A stretch of DNA of 64,000 nucleotides, from positions 3,906,001 to 3,970,000 of the forward strand of contig OY762251.1 in assembly GCA_963665395.2 (NCBI GenBank), given 5' to 3'. The DNA comes from Bin87 sp963665395 (GTDB lineage: Bacteria; Chloroflexota; Dehalococcoidia; Lucifugimonadales; UBA3495). Position numbers and translations under genes: made by a program. How positions within the stretch are numbered: position 1 is the stretch's first letter; each line of letters opens with the position of its first letter. A model generated the notes under the pieces. It was given only the letters and a program-made list of their open reading frames with translations. It had not been told where the DNA came from and did not search any database. Of the stretch, positions 59,349 through 64,000 are shown one piece after another.

Positions 59349-60095
59349 ATGGCCTACGACGGAATGATTGCTGAAGAAGTGTGGGTTGAGGGGCACAACG
59401 GCGACGCCATCAACGCTTACCTGGCGCGTCCCCTGGGCGCTGGCCCATTCGGCGCCGTAATGCTGTTCCACCACATGCCCGGCTGGGACGACGCCACCAA
59501 GGAGATGGCCCGCAAGATCGCCCACAACGGCTACATCGCCATCTCCCCGAACCTTCATTACCGCGAGGGCAGCGACGACCCCTACGCCAACAGCACCAGC
59601 ATCCGCGACAAGGGCGGAATGCCCGATGCGCGTACTCTGGGAGATGCTGAAGGCGCGATCGGGTATCTGCGTCATCTGAGTACGTACAACGGCAAGGTCG
59701 GCATCATCGGCTTCTGCTCCGGCGGCCGTCAGGTTTTCCTTGCCGCTTGCAAACTCAAGGGCCTCAGCGCCGCTGTGGACTGCTGGGGCGGTGGAGTCAC
59801 CCCGCGCGACTCTGAGCCTCCCACCGAGGCCATGCCCCACGCTCCCATCGAGTTCGTCAACGACCTGTCCTGCCCGTTGCTGGGAATTTTCGGGGCGGAT
59901 GACGCTCGTCCCACCGTGGATGAAGTGAAAGCCACCGACGCCGCCATCAAGGCTGCCGGCAAGTCATGGGAGTACGAAATCTATCCCAACGCGGGCCACG
60001 GGTTCGTCGCCGTTGACCGGCCGAGCTACGCCGTGGAAGCGTCCAACGCCGCGTGGCCGCGCATCTTCGAGTTCTACGCGCAGCACCTGTCGTAA
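59349..60095 (+). CDS. dienelactone hydrolase family protein
   Basis: A 248-residue alpha/beta hydrolase from ATG 59349 (GGAGG 8 bases upstream). Nucleophile Cys in VGIIGFCSGGRQVFLA, acid in LLGIFGADDARP, His in YPNAGHGFVAVDRPSY: the Cys-Asp-His triad of dienelactone hydrolase. N-terminal LARPLGAGPFGAVMLFHHMPGWDD supplies the oxyanion site. Family members hydrolyse dienelactone to maleylacetate in aromatic degradation, but many have other ester substrates. No partner aromatic genes are nearby. Confidence 0.9.
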   Translation: MAYDGMIAEEVWVEGHNGDAINAYLARPLGAGPFGAVMLFHHMPGWDDATKEMARKIAHNGYIAISPNLHYREGSDDPYANSTSIRDKGGMPDARTLGDAEGAIGYLRHLSTYNGKVGIIGFCSGGRQVFLAACKLKGLSAAVDCWGGGVTPRDSEPPTEAMPHAPIEFVNDLSCPLLGIFGADDARPTVDEVKATDAAIKAAGKSWEYEIYPNAGHGFVAVDRPSYAVEASNAAWPRIFEFYAQHLS

Positions 60096-60133
60096 CCAAA
60101 TCCGGCCGCCATGATACGCGGACCGAAAACGTT

Positions 60134-60161
60134 GTAGGGGCGAATGATTATTCGCCCCTAC
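60134..60161. repeat. dispersed hairpin GTAGGGGCGAATGATTATTCGCCCCTAC
   Basis: A copy of the GTAGGGGCGAAT hairpin, which supplies the stop codon of the DUF5615 frame on the minus strand (TAA at 60148-60150). Confidence 0.85.
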
Positions 60162-60517
60162 TGCCTTGCCCTCCGATATGTCTCTCCAGCGGCGGCAAGG
60201 GAATTTCAATCTCTACGTAGTCTCCGGGTTGAATTCGGTCGATGGCGGCGTTGATGTCGTCAACGTGTGGTCGGATTAGGGACCAGTCGTTTTTCATAAG
60301 TACCAGGATAGCGATTTTTCGGCCGATAAGATTTTGCTGGTGCCGGATTTTTTTGGTCGGGAGTGATTAGCAGGTTGTATCCGGCCTCTTCCGCTATCGT
60401 TAGCAATGTGCCATCGGACAGCAGGTCCCATCCCATTTGGGCGGCGGTATGGACGGTATGGCCCGGCAGATGCCGCCGCAACGGTCTTGGCGTGGCGTGG
60501 TCAAGCAGAATGAGCAT
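60148..60517 (-). pseudogene. DUF5615 (PIN-like) protein, frameshifted at an A7 run
   Basis: The N-terminal frame (60260-60517) reads MLILLDHATPRPLRRHLPG and GWDLLSDGTLLTIAEEAGYNLLITPDQ, typical of DUF5615 PIN-like toxins. After AAAAAAA (near 60352) the expected continuation RHQQNLIGRKIAILVL...WSLIRPHVDDINAAIDRIQPGDYVEIEIP is in the next frame, so one A too many is present. The gene overlaps the DUF433 gene by 17 bp. The repeat at 60134-60161 gives the stop. Could be real decay or an indel error. Confidence 0.75.
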
Positions 60518-61025
60518 GAGTTGTCTGCTCCTGACCGACCCGAAGAGCGCTCACTGCGTGCCGCAGCACCGTCTTGACTTTGACCTTATCTCCGGCGTAC
60601 CAATCGACAAACTCCGCTATGGTGGTTCCGCCAGCCAGTTCGTATTGCATAGCCCACAGTGGCAGCCTGGTGTTCAGAAACACCCACGCCCCGCCCACGC
60701 GCCCGGTGGCCTGTTCCAACGCTGGACAATTTTTCCAAAGCGCGTCGTCCGCCGGGGCGTGTTTGCGGTACGCGGCGCGGAAGAAAGGCTCGCCGTCCGG
60801 TCGGTCCAGCCGATAGTCGTACAGCTCGTCGGCCTCGTACCTCAGCGCGCCTGCCGCCTGCTCAACCGTCACGCCGAACCGATCCGCGAAATCATCAACC
60901 GACCCACCGTCAGCCAGTGTTTCGTATAGCGCGTACAGCGGAACCGACGTGCCTTTGAACACCCACAGTCCGCCGTCCCTCTCATCAGCCCGCTCCACCG
61001 CCGGGCAATGTTCCCAGTTCGCCAT
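60501..61025 (-). CDS. tandem DUF433 antitoxin-like protein
   Basis: A 174-residue protein with two DUF433 copies: residues ~1-75 (CPAVERADERDGGLWVFKGTSVPLYALYETLADGGSVDDFADRFGVTVEQA) and ~90-170 (CPALEQATGRVGGAWVFLNTRLPLWAMQYELAGGTTIAEFVDWYAG). Each has the 'W.f.gt.vp...l...l..G.s...f' pattern with a helix-turn-helix-like region. DUF433 genes usually precede DUF5615 toxin genes, as here, so this is the probable antitoxin; two fused domains are uncommon. Confidence 0.75.
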   Translation of the reverse strand: MANWEHCPAVERADERDGGLWVFKGTSVPLYALYETLADGGSVDDFADRFGVTVEQAAGALRYEADELYDYRLDRPDGEPFFRAAYRKHAPADDALWKNCPALEQATGRVGGAWVFLNTRLPLWAMQYELAGGTTIAEFVDWYAGDKVKVKTVLRHAVSALRVGQEQTTHAHSA

Positions 61026-61106
61026 TGCGTAACCCCCAATATAGTTGCAGGGGCGGATTTTTCAACCCGCCCCTACATCACATCGTATCACGACGCTTTG
61101 CCGGCC

Positions 61107-61628
61107 CTAATTGTCCGTTGCCTCAAAGGCCAGCGTGGCGAACCGCATGAAGATCCCACCGCGCGGAGCGGCCAGCGGCCCGTTGAGGCACAGGCAGGCG
61201 ATGACGTACTGCGCTCCCGGCTCGCCAACCTCGGCGATCTCAACCCGGTGCGGCGTGTTGAGTCCGACGATGCTGCCATAGGCGCGGTCGATCTCGCCGT
61301 TGACCCACACTTCTCCGTAGTTGTCGAAATTGGTCTCGAACCAGACCCGGTAACCGGCTACGGCCACCCCGTCGATGGTCTCAGGGAGCGTTACGGCGAT
61401 GCGATACCAGGCGAATGTAAAGCCCACGGAGAGGCTCTGACGCACGTTGTCGCACACTTCCCAGCCGGAATCGTCATAGTCGGCCAGCCGGGCCGGCGTA
61501 TCCAGAAGCCGGGCGCTCAACCCTTCGTTGGGCTCGCCGGGGACCAGTCCGGGAGCAACGCGCCATTCCTGACCGCCAACTTTGGCGCGGCCTTCGGCTG
61601 TGTTCAAATCGACTGCAAATCTTGGCAT
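61107..61628 (-). CDS. galactose-binding-like (jelly-roll) domain protein
   Basis: A 173-residue beta-rich protein. DYDDSGWEVCDNVRQSL, TFAWYRIAVTLPE, YRVWFETNFDNYGEVWVNGEID resemble the sugar-binding domain found at the N-terminus of family 2 glycoside hydrolases, here on its own. No catalytic domain, signal peptide or TM segment is present. Downstream of the 61647 hairpin and upstream of the amidohydrolase on the minus strand; substrate unknown. Confidence 0.55.
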   Translation of the reverse strand: MPRFAVDLNTAEGRAKVGGQEWRVAPGLVPGEPNEGLSARLLDTPARLADYDDSGWEVCDNVRQSLSVGFTFAWYRIAVTLPETIDGVAVAGYRVWFETNFDNYGEVWVNGEIDRAYGSIVGLNTPHRVEIAEVGEPGAQYVIACLCLNGPLAAPRGGIFMRFATLAFEATDN

Positions 61629-61646
61629 GACATTTCCTCTATCAAG

Positions 61647-61674
61647 GTAGGGGCGAATGATTATTCGCCCCTAC
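61647..61674. repeat. dispersed hairpin GTAGGGGCGAATGATTATTCGCCCCTAC
   Basis: Identical to the copies at 53646 and 60134, located between two minus-strand genes. Confidence 0.85.
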
Positions 61675-61697
61675 GTGTTGACGGGCGGTTGGTGGAC

Positions 61698-62507
61698 TTA
61701 GCGAAACTCCCAGAGCCTGGCCGCCGTCCCGCCGAACACCATATCGCGGGCGTCGATGCTGGGATATTCGATCAATTCCATAGGGAACCGCAGGGCGTTG
61801 CGGTAACCTTCGCGGTTTGCCGAGGGCGGAAAGTCGCTGCCCCACATGAGACGGTCGCCACCGAAGACTTCCATTGCCATTTCGATCAACGGCGGAACGT
61901 TGTCGAAGGGTATCGGCTGGCGGAAGGGCTGCGGCCGGGGGCAGAACTCGCCAAGACCGGGTATCTTTACGTACACGTTGGGATACCTGGACAGCTCCAA
62001 CGCCCGGCGGTAGGTCTCTATGGGGATTACTGTATCCGCCCGGCCCGGTCCCCAGAAGGCACCCACGCCGGCCAGGTGCTCCATGATGATGTTCAGGTTG
62101 GGCAGCGCCTGAATAATGCTCTCGAATTCAGGGGCCGCGTACTGCTCGCACGTGCCCATCACGCTGGCGGTCACACCCAAGTCGGCGCACTTGCGCCACA
62201 GGGCCAGAGGATCATCGCCCGGCGACCGCCACCCGGCGTTGAAGCGAAGTCCGTCCACTCCCTGGTCGTGGAGTTCGCCCACTCGGTCGGCGGCATCGGG
62301 CTGGGTGTGATCAACGATAGCAATGACCGCGAACCGGCCGGGAAAGCGTTTGACCGCTTCGATCAGGTAGCTGTTGTCAAAGACCCCGAAAAACTGGGTC
62401 AGCACCGCTTGGTCCACGCCGGCCCGTTCCATCTCATCCAGCAGGATTTCCACCGGCTCAAACCAGTAGGGCGAGGCGTGGCAATGGGTGTCAATCACGG
62501 TTGCCAT
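61698..62507 (-). CDS. amidohydrolase 2 family protein
   Basis: A 269-residue metal-dependent hydrolase of the Amidohydro_2 (ACMSD-like) group: VIDTHCHASPYW (HxH), GLRFNAGWRS, NLNIIMEHLAGVG (His), RLMWGSDFPPSANREGYRN (Asp). Related enzymes are decarboxylases or lactone hydrolases in catabolic pathways. It precedes an SDR gene; the two may work on one substrate. Confidence 0.8.
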   Translation of the reverse strand: MATVIDTHCHASPYWFEPVEILLDEMERAGVDQAVLTQFFGVFDNSYLIEAVKRFPGRFAVIAIVDHTQPDAADRVGELHDQGVDGLRFNAGWRSPGDDPLALWRKCADLGVTASVMGTCEQYAAPEFESIIQALPNLNIIMEHLAGVGAFWGPGRADTVIPIETYRRALELSRYPNVYVKIPGLGEFCPRPQPFRQPIPFDNVPPLIEMAMEVFGGDRLMWGSDFPPSANREGYRNALRFPMELIEYPSIDARDMVFGGTAARLWEFR

Positions 62508-62530
62508 GCGAGCTTCTCCTTTTGTTTCAC

Positions 62531-62559
62531 CGTCACTCCGGCGAAAGCCGGAATGACGG
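62531..62559. repeat. dispersed repeat CGTCACTCCGGCGAAAGCCGGAATGACGG
   Basis: One copy of the ATTCCGGC-type hairpin (other copies inside 39362-39448, 43919-44081 and 58318-58462), here between two minus-strand genes. Confidence 0.8.
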
Positions 62560-62569
62560 ATACGAGGAT

Positions 62570-63325
62570 TTACGCGGCGGTGGTGCCGCCGTCAACCACC
62601 ACTTCGGAACCCGTGACGAAGGATGACTCGTCGGACGCCAGATAGATGGCGGGATAGGCGATTTCGCTGGGCTTGCCCACCCGTTGCAGGGGCAGCCGCT
62701 GCATACGAAGCTCCATGTTCGCCGGGTCGTTCAGGGTGTCCGCGATCATGTCCGTCTCGATGGGGCCGGGGTGGATGGAGTTGCAGCGTATCCCTTCCCT
62801 GGCGTGCTGGATGGCGGTGGACTTGGTGAACAGGCGGACGGCTCCTTTGGTGGCGGTGTAGCTGGCCGAGCCGTTGGGGCTGCCCACCAGGCCGGCGGTG
62901 GACGAAATGTTAATTATGGAACCACCCCCGGCTTCTCGCATGGCCGGTATCGCCGCCTTCGTCCCCAGGAACACGCCTTTGGCGTTGACGGCGAAGATAC
63001 GGTCCCAGTCGGCTTCCGTGGTTTCCTCGATGTTTTTGCGAATCAGGATACCCGCGTTGTTGAGCAGCACGTCCAATTTGCCGTAGGTGGACACCGCGGT
63101 CTGTACCGCGGCTTCCCAGTCGGATTCGCTGGTAACATCGAGGTGAACGTAGCTAACGTTGTAGCCCAGTTCCTGTAGTTCCGCCTCGGTCTGGCGGCCC
63201 TGCTCGTCCAGGATGTCGCCAATGACGACGCTGGCGCCTTCCTCGGCGAACATCCGCGCCTCCACCGCTCCCTGACCCCTTGCGCCGCCGCTGATGAGGG
63301 CGACTTTGCCTTCCAGTCTGGCCAT
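62570..63325 (-). CDS. SDR family oxidoreductase
   Basis: A 251-residue classical short-chain dehydrogenase: LISGGARGQGAVEARMF (nucleotide-binding), LLNNAGILI, catalytic IINISSTAGLVGSPNGSASYTATKGAV (Ser, Tyr-x3-Lys) and the C-terminal VTGSEVVVDGGTTA. FabG/glucose dehydrogenase-like; substrate unassigned. A palindromic operator-like site lies 39 bp upstream. It is transcribed with the amidohydrolase on the minus strand. Confidence 0.9.
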   Translation of the reverse strand: MARLEGKVALISGGARGQGAVEARMFAEEGASVVIGDILDEQGRQTEAELQELGYNVSYVHLDVTSESDWEAAVQTAVSTYGKLDVLLNNAGILIRKNIEETTEADWDRIFAVNAKGVFLGTKAAIPAMREAGGGSIINISSTAGLVGSPNGSASYTATKGAVRLFTKSTAIQHAREGIRCNSIHPGPIETDMIADTLNDPANMELRMQRLPLQRVGKPSEIAYPAIYLASDESSFVTGSEVVVDGGTTAA

Positions 63326-63363
63326 GGTGAAACCTCCCGGGTTGGTTGGGATGCCTTTGCTAC

Positions 63364-63377
63364 GTGAGTGCGCTCAC
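63364..63377. promoter_or_regulatory. candidate operator GTGAGTGCGCTCAC
   Basis: An interrupted palindrome GTGAG-TGCG-CTCAC 38 bp upstream of the SDR start, of the kind bound by TetR/LacI-type repressors. No regulator gene is adjacent, so this is a suggestion only. Confidence 0.35.
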
Positions 63378-63424
63378 TTTATAGGCATTGACCAACGCGC
63401 GCAACTTTGCGGGCCTAGCGGGAG

Positions 63425-63991
63425 TCACCCGCGCCACCGACGTTGAAAATCCGCTCTGCCATCTCCTGACCAACGCAACATATACACGTCGGGATTGGTC
63501 AAATTTTGCCAACCGGCGTACCCGAAACCAGCGTCAATCGAATGGAGGAGCAGGCTCATCAGGTTGCCGTGGGTGACGGCCAGCGGCAACCGATACCGGC
63601 CATCCGACAATTCGTTCAAGCAGGTCCAGCCGCGAGCCAAGACCTCCCGGGCTGACTCGCCATGGGGGGCGCGCAGATCCCAGTCGTCAAAGGAGTCCCG
63701 TACAACGTCCATCCAATTCGGGATTGGGCACGGCGACAAAATCCGCTCGTTCAGACGGGGGTCCCTGGCAACCGTCAACCCCAGGCTCGCTGCCAAGGGC
63801 TGGGCGGTTTGCACAGCCCGGTCGAATGCGCTGGATACTATGCAATCGATTGGATCGTGGCGCAGGAACGCCGCCAGCTCTTGCGCTTGCCGCCGGCCGC
63901 CTTCAGTAAGCGGCACGTCGGGCGCTTGTCCAGTTGCCTGGCAATGGCGCGCCAGGATCAGACGACGGCCAGAGTGGTCGGCCAAAGTCAC
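63425..63991 (-). CDS. histidine phosphatase family protein
   Basis: A 188-residue phosphoglycerate-mutase-like protein. LILARHCQATGQAPDVPLTEGGRRQAQELAAFL gives the catalytic His with Cys in place of the Gly of RHG; APHGESAREV the second conserved segment, and LAVTHGNLM the second catalytic His. GTG 63991 is the start used. Probably a small-molecule phosphatase. Only 9 bases of upstream sequence are in the window, so the promoter is not seen. Confidence 0.8.
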   Translation of the reverse strand: MTLADHSGRRLILARHCQATGQAPDVPLTEGGRRQAQELAAFLRHDPIDCIVSSAFDRAVQTAQPLAASLGLTVARDPRLNERILSPCPIPNWMDVVRDSFDDWDLRAPHGESAREVLARGWTCLNELSDGRYRLPLAVTHGNLMSLLLHSIDAGFGYAGWQNLTNPDVYMLRWSGDGRADFQRRWRG

Positions 63992-64000
63992 GCTCTGCGC

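Noticed and set aside
61008..62645. A 545-codon plus-strand ORF
   Set aside because: It covers three well-supported minus-strand features and a repeat; no domain seen, so it is a shadow of high-GC coding DNA.
63364..63377. lac-operator-like site as proof of LacI control
   Set aside because: The palindrome is real but no LacI/TetR gene is adjacent and the spacing differs from the lac operator, so only a low-confidence operator is listed.

Overview
The window looks like a high-GC chromosomal segment of a free-living or host-associated Chloroflexota bacterium (possibly SAR202/Dehalococcoidia-like). This is inference: the clues are a Pro/Thr 'TATP' low-complexity linker in a membrane kinase, a Gram-positive type LexA box (GAAC-N4-GTTT), many CaiB/crotonase/amidohydrolase/SDR catabolic genes, and dense dispersed hairpin repeats. 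No rRNA, CRISPR array or replication origin was seen; one tRNA-Asp (GTC) is present.

Region 1 (1-26930) is accessory and decaying. It opens with an IS110 remnant and a broken CoiA-like ORF. Next comes a frameshifted prokaryotic viperin (radical SAM antiviral nucleotide synthase) with a linked HTH-TPR protein that an IS701-type element truncates. A nest of insertion sequences follows (IS630 inside IS701, then a second IS630 fragment), and it cuts off the 3' half of dnaE2, the partner of imuB in a LexA-type mutasome operon. From 12276 to 19669 a minus-strand cluster encodes a VWA (TerY-like) protein, a Ser/Thr kinase with a membrane anchor and external domain, and six small membrane or PH-like proteins: a candidate signalling or defence island. 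A second IS nest (IS66 fragment, IS701-like, IS5, two IS630 types) covers 20633-26228.

Region 2 (26931-32726) holds minus-strand catabolic genes (ketopantoate-reductase family, acyl-CoA ligase, two crotonases, a PHP-domain protein) and tRNA-Asp. Region 3 (33208-43773) is mostly plus-strand and house-keeping: CaiB-type CoA transferase, hisS, cyclase, hisF, HAD hydrolase, hisIE, VOC protein and argS. Region 4 (43817-57502) has a heterodimeric ABC exporter, the oxidative pentose phosphate operon pgi-gnd-zwf, a CMD protein, a DUF5678-retropepsin pair, an N-acyl-D-amino-acid deacylase, NUDIX and a GATase-like protein. Region 5 (58276-63991) holds dispersed repeats, a dienelactone hydrolase, a DUF433/DUF5615 toxin-antitoxin-like pair, an amidohydrolase, an SDR and a histidine phosphatase.

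The most unusual signal is small-scale. A 15-bp palindrome TCCGCCNNNGGCGGA occurs 14 times, mostly inside transposase genes, and is present or absent at homologous sites in sister IS630 copies. A second palindrome, CCCCGTA...TACGGGG, behaves the same way as an insertion of about 24 bp. In addition, three 134-163 bp elements begin CAGG and end CCTG (or near it), have perfect or near-perfect terminal inverted repeats that differ between elements, and sit between 9-10 bp direct repeats. One of them splits a 62-codon membrane-protein ORF that is restored exactly when the element and one repeat copy are removed.
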